From: Linanthus parryae
Lineage: Eukaryota > Streptophyta > Magnoliopsida > Ericales > Polemoniaceae
Reading direction: 5' to 3'
Length of the DNA: 64,000 nt
Assembly: GCA_023055425.1 (NCBI GenBank)
Contig: JALGPY010000001.1
Coordinates: 111,519,057-111,583,056, forward strand
The notes under the pieces were generated by a model, which worked only from the letters and a program-made list of their open reading frames with translations, ran no database searches and was not told the DNA's origin. Shown here in pieces: positions 1-12,079 of this stretch. Numbering within the stretch: position 1 is the stretch's first letter; each line of letters opens with the position of its first letter. The position numbers were made by a program, and so were the translations under genes.

Positions 1-130
1 ATAGGCAAAAGAAAATAAAACGTAAGAAACAACAAAAACAGCTGTGAAGTAAAAACAGTTTTGTTCTGTTTTTTTTAGAATTAGCAACAGCTTTGTTTCC
101 CTGTTTTTATGCCACTCCTTTCTCCCACAG

Positions 131-2862
131 CACCAAGAGTTGTGTGAAAGTTTTGGGATGCTTAGAACTTCTCTTGAGAAGTGCACATCCTTGATGACAA
201 TGCACAAACATAAGATTTCTGCAGAGGAGGAAACCCGGTGGGTTGACTTATACAAGAAGTACCTCCAATACTTCAAGGTTCCTGAAAGCATGTTTCCCAA
301 TCAGTCTGATACTGGTGAGCTCCTGCATCAGACGAGGTTTAAAAAAGTGACATCAATACGTAAATTATAATATTATTATCTTGTTTTCCTCCTGCAGCAA
401 CAAGCATCGTCCCAGATCCAGTTGCTTGTGCATGGTTGTTTGAGCCCAATTGGCATGACCAGGCGTACCAGGAGGTAAACTTTTTTTCCTTGTCATTTGT
501 TTGGTGCCTTGTTCCTCTATGTACCACAAACGTATGGTAGGAGTCCTGAGTTCGTGGTGAGTGAGTGCAAATAAAGACCAAGGTAGGTGGCCCCGTAGTT
601 AATTGACTAAATCGTTGTCAAGAAAAGCATTTGCTCTTATAGAACAGAAAACTCTTGCCTTATATAATGGTGAGAGTGCGCTTTTGGAACCAAATGGAGG
701 TAGTGAATCATGTATTGTATTTCCGCGCTTACAGTGTTTATTCTTATTGAGATCTCTGTTGGTTCTTCCAGTATTCTTTAGGGTTAAACACGTAGGTCTG
801 CTGTTGTTTTATTTTATACTCCTAATAATGGGAGCTCTCAGAAGGATGCTCTGTAAAGCCGAAGTACCAGGAATTGATGATAGAACCGAAAGTGGAAGGA
901 GTATGTGGAGAGGCCACATCCGTCTTTCCTTTAAGTTTTGCCACTCATACCATTGGTTGTTTGAGGCTAATGTTAGGTGCAATTTCAATTGCCTTGAAGT
1001 GTGGTTCTAGGCTTGGAATGACATTCTCTCAAAACTTTTCTGTACACTGCATCTGTTCTTCTTAGAGTAACTTGTTTTTCTGCACTGCTCAGTGTGATGT
1101 GGTAATTCTAGCTTGCTTCACCACAATGTGGGTTTACCCAGTTCAACTTCAACCATGTGATTTTAACACCAGTTTCTGCCTCAAATTTAGTCTAGTTCTA
1201 AATGGGTCCAAATGACACATGCATGTTGATCGATGCTCATTCAGCCCGATTGCTACAAGCTTATTAGTATTTGGTTTCGGTACTTCATGACCACCTCTCT
1301 CCCCAAATTGTTCTCTTGTTGGACTTTTCACACATTAAGGCCATCAACAAGAAATTCATTCACTACTGAACTTACCCTTGAACATTTATGGAGTGTGTAG
1401 ATACCTGGTCCTCTGGGAGACACATGGAATCAGGGGATGTCAATTGAAGGACACGTGGCCCTTTCCATAAGCAAACGTTACTCCAGAAGCACAAACACTC
1501 TTCCCGGCACAAACACTCTTCCGCCACCTGAGCCCAAGACATCCTGGTGGATGCCGGGCCTCACGATCTTGGGGGTTCAAGTGACTTGGAGGCCAAGGGT
1601 CGTCGCACCACTCGAGAAGGTGCGACCAGGTCGCAGCAGCTGGGAGCTTGTGTGTGTGTACCATTAGACACGCCGTGTATCCGGGAAGATCCTTGTGACA
1701 GGAGTCATGGGAAGTTATGCCAACCACCCCCACCAAAGCAATTGTTGTAACTTCCTCTGTCCACTACACTAGAACGTGGGGCTGCAAAGACGTGGTCCAA
1801 ACTCTATCTATGGGTGTCTTCCCCTCCATCCATACACAGCCACACGATATAGGGGTATTCTGCTCCATCCATACAGTTACATACTGAGCTATCATACACA
1901 CAAACACACAAGCTGTCTCCTCTCTGCTACTGTGACCTGCTTGCTTCCACCCCCTAACCACCTTCAACCTCTCTGGTACATACTTGAGATATTTGTTTTT
2001 CTACAGACACCATTGTCTACTTTTAAGAGCTTAAAAATGCGAGAGACCGCCCTCTAGAAATCTTATCTTCTGTTTGCTAACATATGCCCAAATGTGTATA
2101 GGACTCTGGGGTTACCAAAGAGATCAATCTTAGACATCTTAGACTTGGTAAGAAATCCTTGAAGTCCATGCTACCAATTAGTAAATAAATAGAAAAAAGG
2201 AGAAAATATGAGGAACTTGATTGCTATAGCTCACCAAGATATAATCTTAGGGAATACATTTTAGAGCACTAGGTCTGAGCACGCAATTCAAGTTATCTTG
2301 AACTTGTCTATATGAGAACTGGACCGGTTTCTGTCTACCCTTGGGGAGAAAGACCAGAGATGAGTTGACTTCAAAATTTAGTGTGCGTGTGTGTGTGTGT
2401 GTGTTTTCCTTGCTTAACATGAAAGCAACATTTGTTAATTCTGGTTTATTCCTTTTACCGCCTACTTTACCATATGGCCCACAGCCTTTGTTGTTATTGC
2501 AGAGGAACTAAGTACTTTGTTGTTGACAGCTATCGTCTTGCTCCACAAGCAATGGCTGTAACTTCCTCTCTCCACTACACTAGATCGTGGCGTCTGCTGA
2601 GACGTGGTCCAAACACTATATATAGGGTGTTCCTCGAAATTTAGAGTGTGTGCGTGTAACCTGAAACCATTGACTTCATTCTTTTTACTGCCTACTTTCC
2701 CATATGGCCTGCAGCCTTTGTTGTTACCGTACAGGAACTTGGTACTTTGTTGCTGACCGATATCATCTTGTTGCAGCTATTGTCCATTAGGAATATGCAT
2801 TCGTTGCTTCTTGAAAAAGAATACAAGAATAGCAGAGGGGAACGTTTCAAGGTTAGTAATTA

Positions 2863-2913
<51 letters not shown>

Positions 2914-5900
2914 ATATTTCCTTCTGTCCGTTGAGTGCTTGTTTTCCTTCATCTCTAATTCTCTGTATATCTTCTCCTGTAGAGCACAATGTATGCCGAA
3001 GCGCATGGAAAGCATCTCAAGAAACTTTTGAATTTCATTGGGTGTTCTAGAGATGAGATTGGTGCCCTCACTAAGGAAGAGTGCTATGATCGCTTGATGG
3101 GCATTAAATGTGTCGTGGCCTATCATGCAAAACAGGATGGTAATCAACTCCAGCAACCTGGCGAACTGCCTGAATTTCCTGGTTTTCATATATTCTAGCT
3201 CATTTCCATCTATAGTCCCTCTCCTTTTACAACTTTGCCCTTGAATATGTTAGAGCCTAGTGGTGGATATGTGTTCGATTACTTTTTATATAGTAAGTTT
3301 CTTAGAAACAACCTCTGTTTTATAATTGCTAATCATAAGATTACTCCATATCTTTCCTGCAGCATCAGTTGAGTACACTGGTAAAACTCAGTTGGGTAAT
3401 TGGCGAGATCAGACATATGAACGGGTAAGTCTTTGTTCTATCCATGTGATCTTCATCTGCTTTCTATATCCATCTTTCTCCATCTGGTCAATTATGCACG
3501 ATACTTTAGGGTTTATGACTGTCTAAATTCAGTCTTAACATGGTTTTTAGAACCACTCATCATATGTCGAGCTGGCTGGTTCATTACGTGCTTTTGACCT
3601 TTTTTGCTCTATAATTGTGGCTAGAATGAATTCACATGACTAGCAGCTGTTGCTTACTTTATATGCTGAAAGAAAGAGCAGAAAAGTTGGCGATACCGAA
3701 AAGAGACTAACTAAGAAAGCTCCTTTTGCTCAATTAAAGTTGGCCTCCATTTGGGTTCATCAGTTATCAAGTTATATACTTCAGTTTTCAGCGAAAGTTG
3801 ACTGTAATCATAAATCCCTTAATAGGGGCCTTCCATAGGGTTATAAATAGGTTAATATGTGCCTTCTATTACCTTGGCTAAGCAATAAAAAACTGCTTAG
3901 TGGTCTGAAATGAAGTCTCTGTTCTAGTTTGGGCATTCTTAATGTTCCCGAAATATTCATGTCTCAGTTGGCGGTTCTCCTTAGACAGTGGCAGACTATG
4001 GCTGCAAGGGTTATGGCGGCTGATGCTACGATATAAGATAATAGTTGTATTATGTTTTTGAAGAGATCCGTGATGGTGAAACATTCTCGCGTTCTTTTCT
4101 TTTCCCCGTTTTTTAGTAGTTCAACGTTAGTTAAATTCTATTTTCCTCCATTGAAGGCATTTTTTATAAGAACCATACGGATGATTGACTGTAAGCGAAC
4201 TTTTAGTAAAATGTTTACTGAGGTGGTTGTTTTCTTTCTCACGGAGCCGGTCTACAGCTGTGTGTTACCAGCATTATGGAACACCGGTTTCGTGGGTTGT
4301 TATAGGCTTCAGTACGTGGCATGCTAGGTCTGGCTTCTTTTGGATGTTGTCCAGGTTCAAGTAACTCTGTGGTATACTGGTACGTGGAATGGGGATAGTG
4401 ATAGGTCTCAGTATATTCTGAGGGGTTACACTTCTTTGGATCTTTATCTGACAGTACTAGGAGCGAAGAATTCTTATCGGGAATCATTTTATATTTATCT
4501 ACCTAAAACATTCCCTAAGCACATGGATGCATTTACGTGCTGGAATCTTCTTAGTTATTGGAGTTGTGAATGAACTTCCACAAGTACTAGAAACGAGTAT
4601 GTAGTATCGATTCTGATGGCAACAGACGAAACCAAGAGTTACAGGCCCATGTTTCCATTATAAAGTTATTAATCTTTAGGATGTTGAATACTTCCAATCC
4701 TTTCCAATTAAACAACTCAAAATCTCTTGAAAAGAACCCTAAACCTGCGAAGAAGAGACACCAATTGTGTGTCAGTGAAGAAGATATTCCCACCAACTAG
4801 CGGTTTGAAAAAAGTACGCAACCATGAGATTGCTGGTATCCGCGGTTGTGTAGGCAACTCAAATTCTCATGACGTAGTCTCTATAGTGCACACCATGGGC
4901 CTTCGGTTCCTGTATTTATTATAGCTGAAAAACATCCTGACAGTGACAATCACACCCTCTGCCCATAATTTGATCCTAATTCGGAATTCCAGCTATTGAA
5001 GTGAACATGTGATGATTACGCTGCTACAAACTATTTGAAGTGTTATTTAATATCTTATCCTTGTTTTCACTTTTCAAAAGGACCATGGTTGCATTATGTG
5101 AATTGAAATTGCACATCAGTCTAGCCATTAAAAGGAAGTAGACTAAAACTTATTTCTTCCTGAGCCGGAGAGGTGGGCCAAAATCAAGGGAAAGGGTTAG
5201 TAGAAAATGTGGAGGAAAAAGGACTGTAAACGATAAAATGTCTTGAAGTTATGAGTGCTGGCTCTTTGGTTAGACGATCATTTGTTCTACCTCATAGTTG
5301 TTAGAATCTTGCGATTCACGATTCGTTTCGTACGATTCAACTCAATTCACCAATGAAACGATGTGAATCCCTCTGTGAATCTTTATTGGAATAAAAATAA
5401 TCCGAATCCTGATTCAAGAGCCTGAGTCTTACGACTCGTAACGATTCAGACCGATTTATCGTAGATGGCAGCTGGGGTCTAATTAAGTTGGAGTCAGTCT
5501 ACACCGTCATACTTTTCTTATTTCTGTGCGTTCTTCTACACATGTTTGTTTCAAAATAATCAGTACAACTTTGTAAGAGTCAAATACTTTAATTTTGCTA
5601 TTATTTCATTATCTTGGTACTATGTTTCCTTGATCAACATACATACCTTCTTATATCTTCGTCCTTTCGGATAAATGCATAAAACTCCTAATCACTCAGT
5701 ATGGCTGCAATTTCCTGAGAACTTGTGTCTACTTACTGTTAAATGTGCTTATATGAGGGATATAGTATTCTATGTGCCTAAGAATATTTGAACCGAATAT
5801 TTACGATTCCCGATCCCATTCGATTTGCGATTCAGTAAAGCAGGATTTCGACATGGTGTTGGGGTGTTATTGGGACACAGATATAACATATGAATATGTA

Positions 5901-8900
5901 TTCAACCTCTGACGCACTGGTTGACCACTGACCTACTTCTCTCACTGGTTCGAGATTTGGGCCGTTTTTAAAGCTATTACAGTATGTTTTCGAAGAATGG
6001 CTAATAATCGGAGGTGAGGGCATTTCATTAACTTACATAATGCTCCTAATCTTACAGTTCACAATTTTGTAGTACAATTTGCTTTACACATGGAATAATG
6101 TGAATCCTTATGTGAATCATAAATGGAACAAAAATTAATCTGAATCCTGTTTCAGGAGACCGTTTTGTATGATCAATCATTGGTTCAGCTTGTATTGAGT
6201 CAGAAGAACTAATCAAAGAGATAGTTTACCTGAACAAAAGGAAGAAATAAAGTAACGCTTACTCTTATTCTGTCACTTTCACTGCATATGTTTGATTCAT
6301 AATGACTTCTTCGTTTTCCAAATGCCAATGCTAATTGTTTCTTAATTCTTATTATTTGTAGTTCTCTTGGTATCCTACGTTTCATTGCTTACCGTATCGG
6401 GAGAGGTTTTGTTTTTCTTGCTGGAGCAAAACATTTCAGTACCAGGACGTTACAGTGTTTCATTTTGGGATACATATAATTAGTTACAAAATGACTCCTC
6501 TGAATCGTATATATTTCAGTACGCATCATAGAGACTTGCATACTCGTAAAATTCGATGCATTTATATGATCTTTTTTAATATAAGAATCAACTAAAGTCC
6601 ACTGTATAAGTGCACCAAATCTCACTCAGTACTATCGTAACATCTATATATAACATCAAAGTACTTGTTAATTAGTTGTATATGTTTATCAATATGAAAT
6701 GGAAGCTATCTTGACTTCAGAAATATGATAAAAAAATGAACATGCGTGCCTCCTCCTTTTTATAGTTTACTTGTAATGTTTTAGAATTATATAAATTTTA
6801 AATTAAGGCACGTGAAAACAATTGTTATAATTAAAGGATTATTGTTATTTTAGCTCTGGTGATAAAAGAGCAATGAATAAACAATTATCCAATCTTTTAA
6901 TAAGTCGGCAAATGGTTCAGTGGTTAAGCTCTTTGTTTACATCTTCGTGGTTAGTAGTTCGGTTCACACGAACAATGACATGATATTTTTGACAAGGCTT
7001 GTTTTTAAAAGTTATTAAGAAACAAGCCCACCCGGAATTGGCTGTAATGGCCGAAATTCACGGAAATTCCAGGAACACACCAGAATCGACTGAAATATTA
7101 CGCAAAACGGAATATGGCATGATTTTCCCTGTTTTATGCCCGAAACTGAACAGTAGTTTATACTTCGGCTCTACACTCTTCACACCTTCCTTTTTCTTTA
7201 TCATTTTTATCTTGTGGATGTGTAAAGCTCCTGAACTCTCATTGTGGCTGTAATTTGTAAAGTTTGAATACTTGATATTGTAATTTGATATTGAAATATC
7301 AATAGTTAGACATTCTATGGTTTTTTATGGGATGTGTTGTTTTATCTTCTTTAAGAGACTGAACGCAAATATCTAAAATTCACGAGCTGGTTCGATTCGT
7401 GATTCAATAAAATTTGAGTTTCATTTGACAGCTGTGGTTCATGATATCTCGACAGAATGTTAAGAGGTTTTCATGTACTGCTGGCTTATGTTTTAAATGA
7501 TCCATCCTTTTTGCAGCTTCAATGCCTTAGGAAAATGTACTCATCTACGCTAGACGATGCATACAAGTATGTACACGGAGGAACCACTCAGGTAACTGTC
7601 CATTTTTCAGGCACATCGTAATATTGCTTTTTTTTTTTCATGTTTTATCTGTGTATTCTCTTGCAGAGCAAACAACTCATGCAGTACAAAGAGGAATGCG
7701 CGGAATTTCTTAAAAAATCTTTGTACTTGTTGGGAAAGTCGAGAGCTGACATGGTCTTCCACTTAGAGGATCAATGCAGCGGAGATTTGAAGGATATTGA
7801 ACGCTTTGTAGATGATGATGACAATGACTTTTTCATGCGAAGGTTGTATATGGTGCTTCGCAAAGGCAAGTTAGTTTCCCTTTTTGCTAGCTTCCTTGTT
7901 TCTCGAGTTTATTATTAAGCTGTAACAGATGGTTTCCGTGTCTTTCCTGCAGCTGCTAGCTTTACCAGTAGTCACACCCAGGAAGAGAGCAGCTCGCCTA
8001 ATTGGCGGGATCGGGCATATGAAGAGGTATGTCATATGTGACGTATAACGAGTACAAAGAATGAGTAAATTTGCTTACACACGAGATTCGTTCCATGTAA
8101 GTGATATAAATATATATAGTACCAGTATGATTAAAAACCATCACCTTTGACTATTATATAATCAACCAGTCAAAGTGTTCAGTTGTGCCACATGTTGTGA
8201 TTAATATCTTCTCATGTTCTTGTGGGTTTAACTGCATACAGCATATAGATTATAACCAACCAAGGTCCCTCTCCATGTAAGGAAATAAAACCTGGGCTGT
8301 TGTTTGTTTGTCAGTTGTTTAGGATGCTTTGTGTCTTGATGCTTTGTTTACTAGGCAAACCATTTAGGGTAATCACAGTATCTCTATTGTTCCGAGGGCA
8401 AAAGACACTTTCACCCTGCTAGTTTTGAAAAGGACACTTTCACCTCTTCAGTGTGCCGAACTTCAAGTAATTTACACTCTCTGACTGTGACGTTCTAGTC
8501 TGGGAGTGGGGCCTGTTACTGAAAATAATTTTAGAGGCCAATTCGACCCCATATCATGCAAAAAGTTTAATATCATAGGGTAATGCCTATAAATTTCATA
8601 ACACGAGGGCAAATTTGTCCCAAAAATTATTTTTACTGACGGTTCCCAATACCTGACTAATGGCTTAACAATATGGGGTGTAAATTACTTATTGTTCGGC
8701 ACACTGAAGGGGTGAAAGTGTCTTTTACCCTTGTTATGAATACATTCTCTTGTGGATTTAACTAACTAACAGCAGCGTTGAGCATATTCCCAAGGTCCCT
8801 CTCCATAAGGGAATAAATCTGGTTGTTTAGGATATTTCTTTGTTTTTACTAGGCAAACCATGAAAACAGGAACAACTTACATGCGCAGAATTACACTGCG

Positions 8901-9332
8901 TATGACTTGCACGCTTCAGTTAATATGTGGTCTGGTTTGTTGTTCTGAAGAACATGCATTTTTTTTTGCAGATTATATCCATGAGAGACGGGTTTCCACT
9001 CGACGATTACAGATTTGGCTGTCAAGTGTGGTCTCAGGTGCCAAATTCTATTGACTTCTATAGTTAGTGTGTTTCGTTCCCCCCACTCCCTAATCGAACA
9101 ACCGACACATCTGTGTGTATTTGTTGCGCAGATTCCCGAATTGCACGAACCAGTTGAGGAGCTTACCAACTGTATTGAAAGGGTTGTTGTTAGTTTCTAC
9201 TCAGTCTCGAGATATTCATTGGCTCTTTTAACCAGGGACAGATATTCCAAACTTTTGAAGAACACAACTCGAAATTTTGAACGAATTGAGGTTCTAGCAA
9301 GTCTCCTGCAAAAGGTCAGGCCGTTTAAGTAA
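131..9332 (+). CDS. Modular multi-exon gene, 3' part; MED15-like (tentative)
   Basis: Ten exons join in one open frame: 131-314, 398-474, 2777-2851, 2983-3139, 3363-3424, 7517-7591, 7667-7865, 7953-8026, 8972-9037 and 9132-9332 (stop TAA). Each is bounded by AG acceptors and GT donors, except a GC donor at 7866, and phases agree at every junction. The 5' end lies upstream of the window. Three exon types recur: A (66-75 nt, phase 0-0, with an M-Y or M-R-D core), B (157-201 nt, helical, Leu/Lys/Glu-rich) and D (62-77 nt, ending N-W-[RH]-D-x-x-Y-[EQ]-x). The order is B-D-A-B-D-A-B-D-A-B. The W-x-x-x-x-Y-[EQ]-x-[IL]-x-x-[ML]-[RK] start followed by P-E-L and a Leu-rich helix resembles the C-terminal region of plant MED15, a Mediator tail subunit that contacts activators in the nucleus. 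That assignment is from remembered family pattern only. The exon model is firmer than the function. Confidence 0.68.
475..2776 (+). other. Long intron 2 with internal direct repeat
   Basis: A 2.3-kb intron between exons 398-474 and 2777-2851. Its 3' part holds an imperfect direct duplication: about 2451-2540 matches 2686-2776, including the CATATGGCC and CCTTTGTTGTTA blocks just before the real acceptor. A second repeated block, with CACTACACTAGA and GACGTGGTCCAAAC, occurs near 1760-1803 and 2570-2616. A short TG microsatellite sits at about 2383-2405. No coding exon or named element was recognised. Confidence 0.5.
2864..2913. repeat. (AC)n(AT)n compound microsatellite
   Basis: A run of AC dinucleotides passes directly into AT dinucleotides. 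It occupies about 50 of the 131 bp of the intron between exons 2777-2851 and 2983-3139, beginning about 12 bp after the GT donor. Confidence 0.95.
3425..7516 (+). other. Long intron 5 containing the upstream duplication breakpoint
   Basis: A 4.1-kb AT-rich intron between exons 3363-3424 and 7517-7591. It holds imperfect repeats built on GATTCACGATTCG-like words (about 5295-5480, 5800-5850, 6045-6180 and 7375-7420). The segment from about 5862 onward is repeated from 44323, so the duplication breakpoint lies inside this intron. No exon was recognised in it. Confidence 0.55.
6905..6975 (+). repeat. Possible tRNA-derived (SINE-like) head
   Basis: TGGTTCAGTGGTTAAG resembles a pol III box A, and AGTTCGGTTCACAC about 35 bp further resembles a degenerate box B. 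The same block is present in the duplicated copy at about 58073-58140, where the B-like part has decayed. No 3' tail or target-site duplication was found, so this is weak. Confidence 0.25.
7866..7952 (+). other. GC-AG intron
   Basis: The exon ends CGCAAAG and the intron begins GCAAGT rather than GTAAGT, ending CTGCAG. The GC position is required by reading frame (phase 1 into the D-type exon). The same GC donor occurs in the paralogue at 59049. GC-AG introns are a known minority class with otherwise strong donor consensus, as here. Confidence 0.75.
8395..8731. mobile_element. MITE with about 80-90 bp terminal inverted repeats
   Basis: The left end AGGGCAAAAGACACTTTCAC is mirrored by GTGAAAGTGTCTTTTACCCT at the right end. 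The inverted match continues inward through CAGTGTGCCGAAC / GTTCGGCACACTG and GTAATTTACAC / GTGTAAATTAC. It lies in the intron before exon 8972-9037 and is absent from the paralogous intron. Target-site duplication is unclear (TTGTTCCG left against TTGTTATG right). Superfamily not assigned. Confidence 0.7.
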
Positions 9333-10399
9333 TGAGATGATGTCGCGTATGAGGGTCAATGTGGAAAACTATTAGTTATCTTGTTAACTTTTGTTTTCTT
9401 GAGGGTGGGTGCACTATTTAGTTGCTGAGGTGATGCCTTAACTGATGGTTTCCCTAGTAAATGTGGATGATCATGAGATATGTTGTTACTACTTTTTGAT
9501 TCTTAAAAGTCGGTACACACTATGCCTCCGTTTGGTCGGTGGCAAAACATTTTCGTGTAAAATGTTTTCCCTTGCTTTTGTATTTGGTGCTGTGTGGTAG
9601 GAGGTGTAAAGTGTTTTCCCTTGTTTTGGTGTAAAATGATTTACACATTTCAAATCCGTAAGCCATTTTCCGGAGAGTGAAGAAGCACAGCAACAACTCA
9701 AACTAACACCACCACCAATAACCACCATTGCGACCTACCTCCACCACGACCCACCACCGCCACCCATCACTGCCACTGGCATCACGGCCCAGTGTTTTGG
9801 CAAGTGTTGACCAAACACGAGAAGATAATTGTAGAGAAAACATTTTCACACAATATTTTACGTGTAGAATATTTTCCCTTGTAAAATATTTTATTGCAAA
9901 CCAAACAGAGCCTATGTAGCTCTCGAGACGATGCTCTAAACTTATGGTTCTGCAGTCCTCATTCTGAAAATTCATGAGTCATCGCAGGAAGTCAATTTGT
10001 AGTTTATTTGATCAGTTAAAATTAAACATGAATGAAGCTGCATATTCAGTCACACAAAATTAAGAAATACTAGTAACACATACGATTTCTCCTTGGGGGT
10101 AGTTTCAAAATGGACATGTTGTCCATTAGTAATAGGTACTAAGACATGAAAGGCATTAGTAAGGGTGTCTCCTTGAGAGCTCTCTCATAGGAGTTATGGT
10201 GAAGATGTTGATTCTGACCAAGATGATTCTGGTAGTGTACTATGCGATATGGTACAGATTTGTGAGTTACGATTTTCCAAGATTTGCTTATCAATTGCAA
10301 AGATTGTTGGGTTTTCAAAATTTCGTCTAGAGATTTTTGGTGAGTAATAAATTCGTTGATGTGATGTGGTGGAATCATCTCAAAACTGTGTTATTAATC
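9333..10399. other. Region downstream of the MED15-like gene
   Basis: About 0.7 kb after the stop codon matches the region downstream of the paralogue (60164-62273), interrupted by the MITE at 9524-9912. From about 10046 the match ends. The interval 10046-10399 probably includes the 5' untranslated part of the LINE that follows, but no exact LINE start could be fixed. Confidence 0.45.
9524..9912. mobile_element. Harbinger-like MITE, TSD TAT
   Basis: The termini GCCTCCGTTTGG and CCAAACAGAGCC are inverted repeats, followed inward by AAAACATTTT / AAAATATTTT-rich arms. TAT flanks both sides (9521-9523 and 9913-9915). The duplicated copy shows the empty site, with a single TAT between ACAC and TTAGCTC near 61150. 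The 3-bp TSD and the GTTTGG-containing TIR fit PIF/Harbinger MITEs. No coding capacity. Confidence 0.8.
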
Positions 10400-12079
10400 A
10401 TGGCGGCATCATCCTCAAAGTTAAGAATCGCGAATGATGAAGATGAGCTCGACATCGAGATTGGATATTTTCTCTGCCAGAAGGACGAAGAGGCCTATGC
10501 CGCGAGCATTGTCGGAAAGTTTCTTTCCGACGATCCAATCAAAGAAAGACCGATGACGGAGGTTCTCAAAAGAGTGTGGAAGAGGAGTAAGTCGGAGTCA
10601 ATCACAAGAGAGGGCCACAATTTATTCCTGTTCAGGTTTGACTCTCTCGCTTTTATAAAGTGTGTCCTTGAAGGAGGGCCATGGTTTTTCGATGATATTG
10701 TGTTGGTTGTGAAGAAGTGGGATTCTTCCCTCCCACCAACCAATTACGATTTCACAGAAATCACCGTTTGGGTTCATGTCCTTGGGCTCCAAACACACTA
10801 CAGGAACAAGGATGTTAGTCGTTTGGTGGGCCATCATCTCGGCAAAGTCATACATGCGGAAGCTCTCATCGATGACGGAGGGGAGAAGATTCTGCTCACT
10901 CGAGTTCGCATTCCCATTGACAGACCTCTTCGTACCTCGGCTCGAGTGACTCTAGGGAGGGGTGAAAAGTGGGAAGTAAATTTTTGTTTATGAAAAAATT
11001 CCTGCAGTGTGTTTTATGTGCGGATTCATCACACACCAGATGAGTTCTTGCCCTCAAAGGCCAATTGAAGGGGAGGAAGCTCATATGGGAATCCGGTATG
11101 GGTCCTTGAGTTTGATGCCAGGGGGTTTCAAGCAGAGACGAGTGGGAAAACAGTTGGCTTCCGCATCTACAGCAGGGAAAGGACGGTACGCTCCTTCCGC
11201 TCCGACGCTCCGAGGCAATCATCGCTCAAATCCCCGGCAGCATAACCGTCGACGACAATGACTCAGAACTTGAAGACGCTTTAATGAAGGAATTCAGAGG
11301 TAACGGACGGTCAACGCCGCTGCCATCAGACATTAATGACGGTTGCAATGAGGGTTGGCTCATTGGCAATCCCATAGGCGAATCCGTTGGGGAGGTTAAT
11401 GTGGTGACTAATCCGATTTTCAAAACGGTCGAGGATGGGTTTAATGAATCAAGCAGCAAAAGGAAAGGAACAATCAAGGCTAAGGAGGCGGCGACGAACA
11501 AGGGGGAAGGAGCTGGTACGGATCTGGTTTTACCGAAGGATATGAGGGTTGAAAATGAAGCGCAGAAAGACGGTCCTACCGCTAAGTTTAAAAATGATTT
11601 TATTGGTAACAAACTGTTGGGCCTCTCTCTCGGCCAAAATAAATCATTACCTGCACTCAAGATTGGCAGCCCGAACTCCCCACAGGCCCGATTGTGTTCA
11701 CAGCAACAACAGCTGCTGAACCATTACCGAGGATGTTGAAGAAATTGCAATCTCCAAAGCCAGCCGCGACCACTTCAGGACTGGAGAAGAAGAAAGGGAG
11801 GAACATTGCCGAGTTGCGAGCACAAACTAGAAAGGGTAAACAGAAGGCATATGAGGGGCCAATCCCAGTTGGAAAACACAAGGGTGAGTTTCAGGCTTTG
11901 GATTTACAGTGGAGGATCAGGGATATGTGAAACGAGCAAAACCAGAAGGCGATGGGGGTATGATTGACTCGAAAGAGAAGGGTACAGATGGGGGAGATGT
12001 TGAGGTAGTGGATGAATTCACTAATGAAAACCAAAAGATATCGGCTGTGATTGCGGAGCACCACCGCCGGAAGCAATGA
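10400..12079 (+). pseudogene. LINE ORF1 (DUF4283-like, CCHC knuckle), frameshifted
   Basis: ATG at 10400 opens 198 codons matching the N-terminal domain common to plant L1-type LINE ORF1 and related proteins (DUF4283-like: G-P-W-F-F-D and the W-V-H-V-L-G-L motif). The frame breaks near 10987 in a T run. In the next frame a zinc knuckle C-x2-C-x4-H-x4-C (CFMCGFITHQMSSC) begins at about 11009. The basic tail continues with further frame changes (11284-11739, 11694-11930) to a TGA at 12077-12079. That stop overlaps the ORF2 start as ATGA. ORF1 proteins bind the LINE RNA as a ribonucleoprotein. This copy cannot make the full protein. Confidence 0.8.

Larger units (their letters stand above)
5862..10045 (+). 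repeat. Segmental duplication, copy 1
   Basis: From about 5862 (GTTATTGGGACACA) to about 10045 (ATGAATGAAGCTGCATA) this sequence is matched in order by blocks of 44323-62273: intron 5, the last five exons of the MED15-like gene and the downstream region. Homology is high in introns. Copy 2 carries several large insertions that copy 1 lacks. Copy 1 carries a private MITE at 9524-9912 and private sequence at about 8392-8908. Confidence 0.88.

Noticed and set aside
603..1010. Plus-strand open frame of 135 codons
   Set aside because: It lies in intron 2, has no splice-compatible context and no module similarity.
2383..2405. TG-rich tract as a regulatory or Z-DNA element
   Set aside because: Short simple repeat in an intron, with no supporting context.
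6905..6975. tRNA gene
   Set aside because: Box A is good but box B is degenerate and no cloverleaf can be drawn. At most a SINE-like relic.
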